DNA of 64,000 bases from assembly GCA_038243395.1 (NCBI GenBank), contig JBBSRC010000010.1:5182-69181 (forward strand), in the 5' to 3' direction. Under the pieces are notes generated by a model. That model was given only the letters and a program-made list of their open reading frames with translations, had not been told where the DNA came from and did no database searches. Both the position numbers and the translations under genes were made by a program. The stretch comes from Gelidibacter sp038243395. Its GTDB lineage: Bacteria > Bacteroidota > Bacteroidia > Flavobacteriales > Flavobacteriaceae. Of the stretch, positions 53,672-63,112 are shown piece after piece. Within the stretch, counting starts at the first letter, position 1. Each line of letters opens with the position of its first letter.

Positions 53672-54775
53672 GTGAACATACTTATTTCAATAAACACCAG
53701 TTGGAATATCTTTAATTTTAGACTCTCTTTAATAAAGGCTCTGCAATCAAAAGGATATCAGGTAACCGCAATAGCGCCCAGCGATGAATATGTGAATTTG
53801 CTTGAAAGCGAAGGCGTAAAGTGTTTTCCTATTACTTTAGATAGTAAAGGCACCAATGTTAAACAAGATTTAATATTGATTATATCGTATTATAAATTAT
53901 TTAAAAGCATAAAGCCCGATCTCATCCTGTCATACACCATCAAACCTAATATTTATGGGAATTATGCCGCTAAAGCATTAGGTATTCCAGTGATCAATAA
54001 TGTGAGCGGCTTGGGTACATTATTTATAAAAAAGAATTTATCCACCCTTATAGCCTATGGTTTATATAAGACCGCTTTTTTAAAATCAGATTGGGTGTTT
54101 TTCCAAAACACTGAGGATCAAATGCTTTTTAAGCAGAAAAAGCTTATTAACGTTAAAAAGACCACTATTATTCCTGGATCTGGGGTCGATCTCGAAAGGT
54201 TTAAATCCGATCGACTTCATAATCCTGGTCGCACCATACTATTCGTAGGGCGGTTAATAGGAGATAAGGGCATCCGTGAATTTATTGAAGCAGCCAAAAT
54301 TTTGATCAAAGAGGATGCTTCTTTAAAATTCAAAATAGTGGGCGAGTTGGGATATAATAATAAGACCGCAGTCACTAAGGAAGAGTTGGATAGCTGGTTG
54401 AAATTGCCACAAATAGAATATTTGGGAATGGTCGATAATATGAAGGCCGTATTTGAAAATATAGATATCATGGTTTTACCTTCTTATAGGGAGGGTTTAT
54501 CAAAAAGTTTAATAGAAGCTTGTGCTATGAGTTTGCCGATAGTAACCACCAATGTGCCTGGTTGCAGAGACGTTGTTCAAAATGGCTACAATGGCTACTT
54601 GTGTGAACTAAAAAACTCGGTAGATCTTGCCCATAAAATTGCCGATCTCGTCAAATTAACAGAAGAGGAGCGTTTAGAAATGGGACGGAATGCACGACGC
54701 GTCGCCTGTGAAAAATTTGATGAAAAATTAGTAATCGATTTGTATTTGGCAAAAATTAAAGAACTAACAACCTGA
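53672..54775 (+). CDS. family 4 glycosyltransferase (capsular/EpsD-like)
   Basis: The start is GTG (NILISINTSWNIFNFRLSL), since no ATG lies ahead of the GT-B entry. The 367 residues contain LSYTIKPNIYGNYAAKALG, the donor-site VGRLIGDKGIREFIEAA and YREGLSKSLIEACAMSLP. The SYTIKPNIYG and NNVSGLGTLF segments are characteristic of the GT4 enzymes that add an early sugar of capsule repeats. It lies nearest to the WecA-like initiating transferase. Confidence 0.9.
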   Translation: MNILISINTSWNIFNFRLSLIKALQSKGYQVTAIAPSDEYVNLLESEGVKCFPITLDSKGTNVKQDLILIISYYKLFKSIKPDLILSYTIKPNIYGNYAAKALGIPVINNVSGLGTLFIKKNLSTLIAYGLYKTAFLKSDWVFFQNTEDQMLFKQKKLINVKKTTIIPGSGVDLERFKSDRLHNPGRTILFVGRLIGDKGIREFIEAAKILIKEDASLKFKIVGELGYNNKTAVTKEELDSWLKLPQIEYLGMVDNMKAVFENIDIMVLPSYREGLSKSLIEACAMSLPIVTTNVPGCRDVVQNGYNGYLCELKNSVDLAHKIADLVKLTEEERLEMGRNARRVACEKFDEKLVIDLYLAKIKELTT

Positions 54776-55499
54776 GTAGGGACGATTACTATCTTTAATC
54801 TCAATACAGGTTAAAATTGAATCGCCTATAATTTTATTACACATACTTTTATTTTAATAAGTGCTTTGGCCACTAATAACACAATTATGAACCGTTGTAT
54901 TCTTAGTGTTTAATAGTCATTAAAAAGGCTTACTTCAGTTTGCAAATCAAACCTGTAAACTGAAAATTAATGTATGGCGTATTTTGTGCCTACTAATGCT
55001 ACTTTTTATTTAACCTATCGTTTTAAAGAAGCCCAGATACATGATGAATTCGGGTTGCGATATATAAGGAGGAGAAAAGTGATTCATTTTATTTTTGTCT
55101 TGGGAATTGCATATCATTTATAAATCACATTTTAGTCAGCAAACGATTGTATAAATACTGCAAGTGTGATCAACAACTTTAATTTTGTTGTTATTACCAT
55201 AATTTAAAATTTTACCGTCTAAAACTTCTAATAATAGCTTTTTTTAGAAAATCATAAGACAAAAAGAATTTGTATAAATCTGAAAGGTGCACTAGATACT
55301 GTTGGAAATTAGTAAAATAAATCATTGTATTGCGTTAATGTCATAAAAACGAGAAGTTTAGTTTTGAAGCGTATTCTAATCAGGGCATCTTGGTTTTATT
55401 GATTTTATGATTCAAAAGATTGTGAATGTTAGCACTTAACGCGTATATTTGCCGAAATTTCGCCCCAATTTTTATCTGTTGATCCTTAAATATATACCC
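54776..55499. other. long spacer before the terminal export operon
   Basis: About 720 bases with no gene. The left part is AT-rich and lacks repeats. Its right end holds the promoter of the WecA-like gene. Confidence 0.55.
55420..55451 (+). promoter_or_regulatory. promoter of the WecA-wza-wzc operon
   Basis: TTG at 55420-55422 and TATATTTG at 55444-55451 are 21 bases apart, which fits the Bacteroidota -33/-7 pattern. Transcription would start near 55458, upstream of the ATG at 55500. The earlier in-frame start at 55449 falls inside the promoter and is therefore not used. Confidence 0.72.
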
Positions 55500-56633
55500 A
55501 TGATTACTGAACTTCTGACATATTTTAACCCTTTAGATTATTTAGTCATTTGGTTATTTGTTGCTTTCACAATTGGGCTTATTGTATCTTTAAACACATT
55601 TCCAGCAATCTTTATGATCTCTGTGAAAAAACAACTCATGGACGAACCGGGTTCAAGAAGTGTACATTCGAAGAAGACTCCTACTCTAGGGGGTATTGCC
55701 ATCTTTATGAGTTTGGTAGTAGTCATAACCACGCAAGGTGCATTATTGGATACCAAGGTATTATTACTACTATTGGGAGGGATGACTATTTTATTCTTTT
55801 TAGGACTTAAGGATGATTTACTGGTATTATCACCAAAGAACAAATTTTTGGGACAGATTATGGCAGCAATGGTTCTAATAATATTTACAGATACACGAAT
55901 TACGGGGTTTTTCGGAATTTTAGGAGTCACCACGTTGCCCTATTGGTTATCTGTAATTTTCACCTTGTTTGTGTATGTATTGATCATTAACGCCTATAAT
56001 CTGATAGATGGGGTTGATGGTTTAGCCGGAAGTTTAGCATTATTTGCTTGTGCGGCATTTTGTTATCTTTTCTTAAAAACGGAAGACGTTAGTATGGCTA
56101 CCATAGCTATTGCAACCATAGGCTCATTATTGCCATTTTTAAGGTTGAATTTCGCTAAAAAAAGAAAGATTTTTATGGGCGATACAGGTTCGATGATTAT
56201 AGGGTTTCTAATATCTTTTTTTGTGGTTCGGTTTATAAGTGAAGCGCAAGTGTTTAGGACGTCAATCTATTACAATTCGGCACCTGTTTTGGCACTTGCT
56301 ATTGTGTTTTTTCCGCTTTTGGATACCCTACGTATATTCTTTATCCGGGCGGTCATTCACAAGAAAAGTCCTTTTGAGGCCGATCAAAATCATTTGCATC
56401 ATGGTTTTCTCAAATTAGGGTATTCACATAAACAAACCACCGCTTGTGTCGTAATTATTAATGCGATATTGTTTGCATTGATGCTCTTCTTTAAAAACTT
56501 TGACATCCATTGGCAATTCTTTCTTTTGTTGTTAATTGGTACTGTATTGTATTCAGTGGTTTTTATATACCATTGGTTTTTAAAAAAGAAATTGAAGCCT
56601 AAAGTCGCAGAACATCATATCAAAGATTTTTAA
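55500..56633 (+). CDS. WecA-like undecaprenyl-phosphate sugar-1-phosphate transferase
   Basis: From the ATG at 55500 the protein has 377 residues with about eleven membrane segments. Family motifs are PTLGGIAIF near residue 60, FLGLKDDLLVL with the DD pair, NAYNLIDGVDGLAGSLA and the C-terminal HLHHGFLKLGY, all shared with MraY/WecA-type enzymes. It places the first sugar-phosphate on undecaprenyl phosphate, starting each repeat unit. The start is decided by the promoter position. Confidence 0.92.
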   Translation: MITELLTYFNPLDYLVIWLFVAFTIGLIVSLNTFPAIFMISVKKQLMDEPGSRSVHSKKTPTLGGIAIFMSLVVVITTQGALLDTKVLLLLLGGMTILFFLGLKDDLLVLSPKNKFLGQIMAAMVLIIFTDTRITGFFGILGVTTLPYWLSVIFTLFVYVLIINAYNLIDGVDGLAGSLALFACAAFCYLFLKTEDVSMATIAIATIGSLLPFLRLNFAKKRKIFMGDTGSMIIGFLISFFVVRFISEAQVFRTSIYYNSAPVLALAIVFFPLLDTLRIFFIRAVIHKKSPFEADQNHLHHGFLKLGYSHKQTTACVVIINAILFALMLFFKNFDIHWQFFLLLLIGTVLYSVVFIYHWFLKKKLKPKVAEHHIKDF

Positions 56634-56701
56634 CAATAAAACCCAATTCTTTTTTACCTCTGAGACATTAGGTCTATAGAAATCATAAAAAAACAAACTT
56701 A

Positions 56702-57463
56702 ATGAAACATTTTTTATCAATTTTACTGGCAATTTTACTGCTGAATTCCTGCGCCACAAAAAAGGAAATTCTTTATTTTCAAGATGCTGATCAGTTCAAT
56801 AATGCGGCGATTGAATTTTCCAATCCGAAGCTCCAGCCTAATGATATCCTAAAAATAACAGTAGGGGCTCTGGTTTCCGAAACTGCAATTCCGTATAACA
56901 GATTGACTCAAGGAACTGGTGGAAGTTCAAATTTTGAGATGATGAAATTAGAAGGCTATATCGTTTCTGAAAATAATTCCGTCAATTTTCCGCAATTGGG
57001 TATTATTTCTACTAAGAATAAAACCACTTTGCAATTGGAGGAGGAAATAAAAGGCCTATTGGAAGATGGAGGTCATCTTAAAAACCCTACCGTTAATGTA
57101 AGATTACTGAATGCGAAGGTAACTATTCTTGGAGAAGTTGGATCCCCAGGAACCTTTGATTTTACTGAGGAAAGCGTTACGATATTACAGGCCTTGGGGA
57201 TGGCCGGAGATTTGACCATCAATGGGAAAAGAGAAGATATTTTATTAGTAAGAGAAAGCGAAGGAGTTTTCAATACGACCCATCTCAATTTAACCTCGGC
57301 CGCGCTTTTAACCAGTCCTTATTATTATATTAAACCTAATGATGTCATCATTGTTAATCCAAATAGCCCTAAGATCAAAAGTTCTGGGTTCGTGGGTAAC
57401 GTAGGGACTTTCATGTCCGTATTTTCAATAGTTTTAAGTACTGTGATTTTAATAGCAAGATAA
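56702..57463 (+). CDS. wza: Wza-like polysaccharide export lipoprotein
   Basis: The 253-residue protein has a lipoprotein signal peptide (MKHFLSILLAILLLNSC, acylation Cys17). It then carries the polysaccharide-export domain (LQPNDILKITV, FPQLGIISTKNKTTLQLEEE) and an SLBB-like segment (KVTILGEVGSPGTFDF). It ends in a hydrophobic C-terminal helix (FMSVFSIVLSTVILIAR), as in Bacteroidota Wza. Its stop overlaps the wzc ATG (TAATG). Confidence 0.93.
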   Translation: MKHFLSILLAILLLNSCATKKEILYFQDADQFNNAAIEFSNPKLQPNDILKITVGALVSETAIPYNRLTQGTGGSSNFEMMKLEGYIVSENNSVNFPQLGIISTKNKTTLQLEEEIKGLLEDGGHLKNPTVNVRLLNAKVTILGEVGSPGTFDFTEESVTILQALGMAGDLTINGKREDILLVRESEGVFNTTHLNLTSAALLTSPYYYIKPNDVIIVNPNSPKIKSSGFVGNVGTFMSVFSIVLSTVILIAR

Positions 57464-59808
57464 TGATAGATCAAGATAATTTAAATGCAACTCCGGAGAA
57501 CTCCGATCAAGGCGAACTGATCAAAAATGAGGTAAAAAAATACCTCAGATATTGGTTTTGGTTTTTGATTGGAATATTGGTAACCCTTACTGCAGCATAC
57601 TTTTTTTTACGATATACTCCAAAAATTTACAATACGTCGGCCAAAATTCAGATATTAAATAAGAGCAAGGGTATTGAAATGCCTTCTACGTCTTTTATTT
57701 TTAATCGATCGACCATTAATTTAGAAAATGAGATTGAAATTATAAAATCCTTGCGTATCAGTGAACGCGTGGTTAGAAATCTCGATTTAACTCAATCATT
57801 TTCTGAGATTGCGAAAGTAACTACTCCAGATATTGAAAGTTTTCCTTTTCTCCTTACCAAAACCATTTCTAATGATAGCATTAGAATTCCGGAAACATTT
57901 AAAATTGTAATCAAGGATAAGGGATTTGAAGTATATAGAGGAAAATCAGAAAAAGCCATTGTATTTCCAAATTTTTCTTCCTATAGTGTTAAACATGACC
58001 TTCCTTTTGAATTGGATGCGGGAAGTGTGAATAGAATCAAATTAAATAAAGGTAAAACTTTTATTTATCGATTAACTCCGGTAATTACAGCAGCAAATAA
58101 TTTAAGACATCGGATTAATGTTTTCGTGCTTGGGAAGGAAAGTGAGCTGTTGCAACTTAGTCTGACTGGTCAAAGTAGAGCGAAGTCGGAGCGTATTTTA
58201 AATGAAATACTTTCCGTTTTTAATAACGATGGGATTATCGACCGACAGGATGTTTCTAAGCGCACCATCCGATTTATTGACGAACGCTTCGAACTTTTGG
58301 CCGGGGAATTAGATTCCATTGAAGGAAATAAGCGCGACTATAAACAAAATAATAATTTCTTTGATGTCCAATCCGATGCCGCATTAGGAATATCTCAACG
58401 CACGGCGTCAGAGAACGAGGTTTTTGCCATAGAAAGTCAAATATTACTCTCAAATATGTTGGTGGAATCCTTGGATATAAAAGATAGCAATTACGAATTG
58501 TTGCCGGCAAATATTGGCATCTCCAGTGCTAATACCAATGAGCTTATAGGTAATTATAATACGCTTATTTTTGAACGCGACAATTATTTAACTAGTGGTG
58601 GTCAAAATAATCCTATGGTATTGACTTTAAATGAAAAATTAAAGGAATTAGCGGGAAATATTAATTCATCACTAAATTCTTATAAAGCGCAACTGCAGGC
58701 ATCCAAAAACCAGTTACAAACGAGAAATAATAAGTTTTCTTCACAAGTTTCCACAATTCCTGCCAAGGAAAAAATAATGCGTTCCATTGATCGCCAACAG
58801 GCTATTAAGGAAACCTTATATTTATTCTTACTTCAGAAAAGAGAAGAAGCGGGCATCAATTTGGCAATTACAGAGCCTTCCATAAAAGTTGTGGAGTATG
58901 CCGTTTCGAGTGGAGCACCTATTTCTCCTAACAACAGAAACATATACCTCATGGCACTTGTGGCGGGGCTCCTAGTCCCATTTGGGGTTATTTTTGTGAG
59001 CCATATGTTAGATACGAAAGTCAAAGGTAAAAAAGATGTGGAACTTCGGGTGCCTAACATTCCTATCTTAGCAGAACTTCCTAAAATAAAGGGAAAAAAT
59101 TTAGTGTTTTCTGATCCTACAGACCGTTCCACCCAAGCTGAGGCATTTAGAATATTAAGTGCAAATGTCAACTACGTATTACCGGGAGTTTCAAAAAAGG
59201 GGAAAGTTATTTATGTGACCTCGACGATTAAAGGTGAAGGTAAAACCTATGCGGGAATCAATCTGTCGTTGTCACTCTCAAGTATCAATAAAAAAGTGTT
59301 ACTTATAGGAGCAGATTTGAGAAATCCACAAGTGCATCATTATACAAAACCAGAAATGGATAAGAATGCCCCAGGTTTATCAAATTATTTGCATGACGAA
59401 ACATTTGATTGGAGAACTGCCTTGGTTAAAGGCTTCTCGATGCACCCTAACCATGATACTTTGTTATCGGGTGCCATTCCACCTAACCCAGCGCATTTGT
59501 TAACCAATGGTCGTTTTGAGCAACTATTAGAGGATGCGAAAGAAATCTATGATTATATCATTGTGGATACGGCGCCTACTATTTTAGTAACCGATACACT
59601 ATTAATTTCTGAGTTTGCCGACGTTACTTTATATATGGTTAGAGCCGAGGTTACTGAGAAAAATCTGCTTGATTTTTCTAAAAATCTCGCCCGTACCGGG
59701 CGTCTGAAAAATGTGGCCTACGTCATCAATAGTGTTGGAGCTAGCCGCGCTTACGGCTATAGTTATAATTATGGTTATGGCTATGGGTATGGCAGCGAAG
59801 AAAGATAA
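57463..59808 (+). CDS. wzc: Wzc-like tyrosine autokinase/chain-length regulator
   Basis: The 781-residue protein has an N-terminal membrane segment (about residues 30-50), a periplasmic Wzz-like domain with coiled-coil stretches, a second membrane segment near 490-510 and a cytoplasmic BY-kinase. The kinase has Walker A GEGKTY at 591-596, Walker A' with GADLRNPQ and Asp618, and Walker B DYIIVDTAP. The tail YGYSYNYGYGYGYG holds seven tyrosines, the autophosphorylation cluster typical of Wzc. It controls polymer length and couples to Wza. A terminator follows. Confidence 0.95.
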   Translation: MIDQDNLNATPENSDQGELIKNEVKKYLRYWFWFLIGILVTLTAAYFFLRYTPKIYNTSAKIQILNKSKGIEMPSTSFIFNRSTINLENEIEIIKSLRISERVVRNLDLTQSFSEIAKVTTPDIESFPFLLTKTISNDSIRIPETFKIVIKDKGFEVYRGKSEKAIVFPNFSSYSVKHDLPFELDAGSVNRIKLNKGKTFIYRLTPVITAANNLRHRINVFVLGKESELLQLSLTGQSRAKSERILNEILSVFNNDGIIDRQDVSKRTIRFIDERFELLAGELDSIEGNKRDYKQNNNFFDVQSDAALGISQRTASENEVFAIESQILLSNMLVESLDIKDSNYELLPANIGISSANTNELIGNYNTLIFERDNYLTSGGQNNPMVLTLNEKLKELAGNINSSLNSYKAQLQASKNQLQTRNNKFSSQVSTIPAKEKIMRSIDRQQAIKETLYLFLLQKREEAGINLAITEPSIKVVEYAVSSGAPISPNNRNIYLMALVAGLLVPFGVIFVSHMLDTKVKGKKDVELRVPNIPILAELPKIKGKNLVFSDPTDRSTQAEAFRILSANVNYVLPGVSKKGKVIYVTSTIKGEGKTYAGINLSLSLSSINKKVLLIGADLRNPQVHHYTKPEMDKNAPGLSNYLHDETFDWRTALVKGFSMHPNHDTLLSGAIPPNPAHLLTNGRFEQLLEDAKEIYDYIIVDTAPTILVTDTLLISEFADVTLYMVRAEVTEKNLLDFSKNLARTGRLKNVAYVINSVGASRAYGYSYNYGYGYGYGSEER

Positions 59809-59827
59809 ATTTGTTTACCAATAAACG

Positions 59828-59868
59828 TCCGGTTTGAACTTTAAGTTTAAACCGGATTTTTTTTTTGC
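59828..59868 (+). terminator. rho-independent terminator after wzc
   Basis: TCCGGTTTGAACTTTAAG pairs with its opposite arm TTAAACCGGA and is followed by a T-run of about ten, 20 bases after the wzc stop. It ends the polysaccharide locus. Confidence 0.92.
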
Positions 59869-60220
59869 CAATAATTTGTATTTAGAAGGTCATATGATGT
59901 AGTGTTGTCGAAGGACTACAATCTTTGCGATCTTGTAGATGCCATATGTTTCTAGAGATATTTTATATTTCCTCGTAGTTAGGTTATAGAATATTACCTA
60001 AATAATAATGCATCCATTGCGTTTTTTTTACCTTAAATCTCTATAGATGTGGAGTCAAATTTTAGTTCTTATTACTTAATGAAGTTAGTCTGAAATTGTC
60101 GTTCGTGATTTCAGACCAGTTATATTTAGTTATTAACTACCGCTTCGCAATGTGACATATATCATGCTTTATGCCAGTATTATGAGGTACTTTTATCACT
60201 GAATTAAAAAACTAAAAGCC
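59869..60220. other. spacer between the polysaccharide locus and the CBS gene
   Basis: About 350 bases with no gene or clear repeat seen. Confidence 0.5.
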
Positions 60221-60637
60221 ATGAAAAATACCCAACTCGTATCTGGAATAATGTCTACCAAAATTATCAAACTCAAAAAAGAGGATGATCTTGAGAAAGC
60301 AGAAAAACTATTCAAAAAACATAAGATCAGACATATCCCCGTGGTTGATGGAAAATCCATTATTGGGATGTTGAGCTACACCGATTTATTGCGTATTAGC
60401 TTCGTTGATGCTGTGGATGATGACGGGGAGATTGAAAGCTTGGTCTATAATATGTTTACCATAGAACAAGTGATGGCTAAAAACGTGGTCTCAGTATCTT
60501 CAACGACCAGTATCAAGGAAGTGGCGCAAATTCTGGCTAAGAAAGAATTTCACGCTCTACCCGTGGTTGATGACGATGAATTAGTGGGTATTGTTACCAC
60601 CACGGACTTGCTTAAATTTTTAATTATTTATTTATAG
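60221..60637 (+). CDS. CBS-domain protein
   Basis: The 138-residue protein consists of two CBS domains, about residues 8-60 (MSTKIIKLKKEDDLEKAEKL, HIPVVDGKSIIGMLSYTDLL) and 78-135 (VMAKNVVSVSSTTSIKEVAQ, ALPVVDDDELVGIVTTTDLL). Stand-alone pairs of this kind bind adenosyl nucleotides and act as regulators, but no target is visible. It lies between the wzc and CBS-gene terminators, as a single-gene unit. Confidence 0.9.
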   Translation: MKNTQLVSGIMSTKIIKLKKEDDLEKAEKLFKKHKIRHIPVVDGKSIIGMLSYTDLLRISFVDAVDDDGEIESLVYNMFTIEQVMAKNVVSVSSTTSIKEVAQILAKKEFHALPVVDDDELVGIVTTTDLLKFLIIYL

Positions 60638-60730
60638 AAAATAGAAAAAAGGAATTAGAGGGTAGAGGATAGTTTGTTGGCGCAACTATTAACCCTTGAG
60701 TTTAAATATAGACTAGAACCTCTAATTTTA

Positions 60731-60768
60731 GAAAAGCCCCAAGGAAAATCTTTGGGGCTTTTCGTTTT
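60731..60768 (+). terminator. rho-independent terminator after the CBS gene
   Basis: GAAAAGCCCCAAGG pairs with CTTTGGGGCTTTTC, followed by a T-rich stretch. The stem is strong in both directions, so it may also serve the minus strand, where rpe ends at 61010. Confidence 0.88.
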
Positions 60769-61009
60769 ATTTCCCTTTTCTTTCGAAACAATTATCTTTG
60801 TTTGTTCTAGTCGGTCGAAAATATTTGCGCCAAGAAATTCATTAGGGATTTGTGGGTGGAAAGTTTGACTACCGTGATATAATTATTGATGTGTAGACAC
60901 TCTACGGATTAAATATTTCAGCCGAAAATTTAAATTTTATTTATTAGGGTTCGGCTGTTTTATTTTAAAGTACATACTGTTACTTACGGTTGTAGAGCAT
61001 TTACACTAA
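60769..61009. other. spacer between the CBS terminator and rpe
   Basis: About 240 bases of AT-rich sequence between convergent genes; a short imperfect repeat (CAGCCGAAAATTTAAATTTTA) sits near 60918. No gene seen. Confidence 0.45.
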
Positions 61010-61672
61010 TTAAGTATTGGCCAAGTCTCTCAACGTTTTAATCGTTGCGGTCGGATCTTCACTGTTAAATACATGACTTCCAGCCACAAAAGTGTCTGCG
61101 CCAGCTTCCACCAGTCTCTGAATGTTTTGATCTGTAACCCCGCCGTCAATTTCGATCCGGGTATTTAGACCTTGCTTAATAATCATTTTACGCAGTTTCT
61201 TAATCCGTTTGTAGGTGACCTCTTCAAATTTCTGACCTCCAAAACCTGGGTTAATGGACATTAATAATACCATGTAACACTCTGGCAGGATATCTTCTAA
61301 AACAACAAGAGGCGTCGTGATATTGAGCACCACTCCTGCTTTACAGCCTGCGTCTTTAATTTGTCTCAATGTTCTATGTAAATGCACCGTTGATTCATAA
61401 TGCACCGTAATAATATCTGCACCCACCTTTGCAAACTCTTCAATATAGCGTTCTGGCTTTTCAATCATTAAATGCACGTCCAAGGGTTTGGTGGCATGTC
61501 TTTTAATCGCTGCAATTACCGGCATTCCGTAAGATATGTTCGGTACAAAGTGACCGTCCATGACGTCAATATGAAACCAATCGGCATCACTATGGTTGAC
61601 CATTTCGATATCACGTTGAAGATTGCCGAAATCAGCGGCTAAAATTGAAGGGGCAATGAGTTTTGAAGACAT
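61010..61672 (-). CDS. rpe: ribulose-phosphate 3-epimerase
   Basis: Rpe interconverts ribulose 5-phosphate and xylulose 5-phosphate in the pentose phosphate pathway. The 220-residue TIM barrel shows IAPSILAADFGNL, DWFHIDVMDGHFVPNIS, LDVHLMIEKPERYIE, the MSINPGFGGQKF phosphate loop and the EIDGGVTDQNI second catalytic Asp. The length is standard. It stands as a single gene on the minus strand, with a -7 box about 20 bases upstream. Confidence 0.97.
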   Translation of the reverse strand: MSSKLIAPSILAADFGNLQRDIEMVNHSDADWFHIDVMDGHFVPNISYGMPVIAAIKRHATKPLDVHLMIEKPERYIEEFAKVGADIITVHYESTVHLHRTLRQIKDAGCKAGVVLNITTPLVVLEDILPECYMVLLMSINPGFGGQKFEEVTYKRIKKLRKMIIKQGLNTRIEIDGGVTDQNIQRLVEAGADTFVAGSHVFNSEDPTATIKTLRDLANT

Positions 61673-61689
61673 ATCGTGTTTTTGTTGTG

Positions 61690-61697
61690 CAAAGGTA
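61690..61697 (-). promoter_or_regulatory. possible -7 box of rpe
   Basis: On the minus strand TACCTTTG matches TAnnTTTG exactly, about 18-25 bases before the rpe ATG. No clear -33 TTG is seen. Confidence 0.5.
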
Positions 61698-62099
61698 GGT
61701 AAAAATAGTCTGCAGAGGGTAGTCTTCAGTTGGCAGTCCTTTATCCTCAGTTCTCAGTCTTCATTCACAGTTAACAGTATTCTGTTTGTCCATTGACAAC
61801 ATTGAATCGTCTTTACCATTTCAAATGTGGAATGTAGCATTAGAATTCTTTTATGTGTTCTTATAATCGAACTTTGTTGGAGAAGCCGCTGTTGGTTTTA
61901 AAGTTTATTAAAGCACAGCATTTGTCATTATGACGCAGGACATAATGGTTGGCAGTATTCAGTCTTCAGCCGGCAGTTATCAGTTGGCAGTTTCTGTTTG
62001 TTAGCACTTAGTCACTAATCTGTTAGATGTCTTCACAATATTTGTCATTCCGACGCAGGAGGAATCTTATAAAGTTTGGCAGTCTTCTCTTCGGTCGGT

Positions 62100-62780
62100 A
62101 GTTATCAGTTGGCAGTTTCCGCTTGTTAGTACTTAGTCACAAATCCATTAGATGTCTTCACCAATATTTGTCATTCCGACGCAGGAGGAATTTCATAATG
62201 ATTTTCAGTCTTCAGTCTTCAGTCTTCAGTCACAGTTCTCAGTCTTCAGTTTGTACATTGACAACATGGAATCGTCCTGAATATTTCAAATGTGAAATTA
62301 GCATTAAAATTCTCTTATGTGTTCTTATAAACGAACTCTGATGGAGAAGCCCGTTGTTCTTTTAAAGTTGATTTAAAACACAGCATTTGTCATTCCGACG
62401 CAAGAGGAATCTCGTAATGATTGTCAGTCTGCAGTCTTCAGTTTTCAGTCTTCGATCGGCAGTTATCAGTTGGCAGTTTCCGCTTGTTAGTACTTAGTCA
62501 CAAATCCATTAGATGTCTTCACCAATATTTGTCATTCCGACGCAGGAGGAATCTCATAATGATTTTCAGTCTTCAGTCTTCAGTCTTCAGTCTTCAGTCT
62601 TCAGTCTTCAGTCTTCAGTTTGTACATTGACAACATGGAATCGTCCTGAATATTTCAAATGTGAAATTAGCATTAAAATTCTCTTATGTGTTCTTATAAA
62701 CGAACTCTGATGGAGAAGCCCGTTGTTCTTTTAAAGATGATTTAAAACACAGCATTTGCCATTCCGACGCAGAAAGAATC
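62100..62780. repeat. two tandem copies of a 361-bp repeat, with CAGTCTT heptamers
   Basis: The word AGTTATCAGTTGGCAG begins at 62100 and 62461, exactly 361 bases apart, and the sequence between is nearly identical. A shorter, older copy begins at 61975 and another partial one near 61735. The CAGTCTT run has three units in copy B (62206-62226) but seven in copy C (62567-62615), which shows slippage. Confidence 0.88.
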
Positions 62781-63057
62781 TCATGTTGATTGTTTTCATG
62801 CCAATGCGAAAGTAAAATAAGATAGGTTGGAAGTAATCATTTTGGAGTTATTAGTTGATAGTTTCCAGTGTCAAACCGATTGTTTTTGAAATTGACACTC
62901 TAGTCTCTTCCCTTCGGGAAGACGGAAGATGGGCTAATGACAAACCCCCGGTAATCAGCCGAGGGTTCTTTCATCAATCAAAAAACGAACAGTTTTAATA
63001 CCCACGAAAGTGGGTATCTCATACCGTTTGTTGCCTTAAAATTCCAAAAACTAAATC

Positions 63058-63088
63058 CCAAATTCCAAATGTTTAGTTTGGAATTTGG
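63058..63088. terminator. 12-bp inverted repeat downstream of rpoD
   Basis: CCAAATTCCAAA (63058-63069) pairs perfectly with TTTGGAATTTGG (63077-63088), with a 7-base loop. It lies 25 bases past the rpoD stop on the minus strand and may act as its terminator, though the T-run is weak. Confidence 0.45.
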
Positions 63089-63112
63089 TACTTGTAAATT
63101 GAAATTTATTTC

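Larger units (their letters stand above)
61673..63112. other. repeat-rich spacer between rpe and rpoD
   Basis: About 1440 bases without a convincing gene. It holds mosaics of a long repeat with GTCATTCCGACGCAGGAGGA words, CAGTCTT heptamers, a hairpin CCCACGAAAGTGGG (63001-63014) and a palindrome near 63058-63088. Open frames here follow the repeats and are not coding. Confidence 0.75.

Noticed and set aside
55067..55123. AGGAGGAG followed by GTG and a 14-codon frame
   Set aside because: A Shine-Dalgarno look-alike is unusual here, but the frame is only 14 codons with no conserved feature, in an otherwise empty spacer.
60674..60868. 64-codon frame after the CBS gene
   Set aside because: It crosses the strong terminator hairpin at 60731-60763 and has no recognisable domain.
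62123..62710. Several 65-72 codon frames in the rpe-rpoD spacer
   Set aside because: They read through the 361-bp repeats and the CAGTCTT heptamers (SLQSSVFSLQSSVF-type translation) and repeat themselves; not coding.
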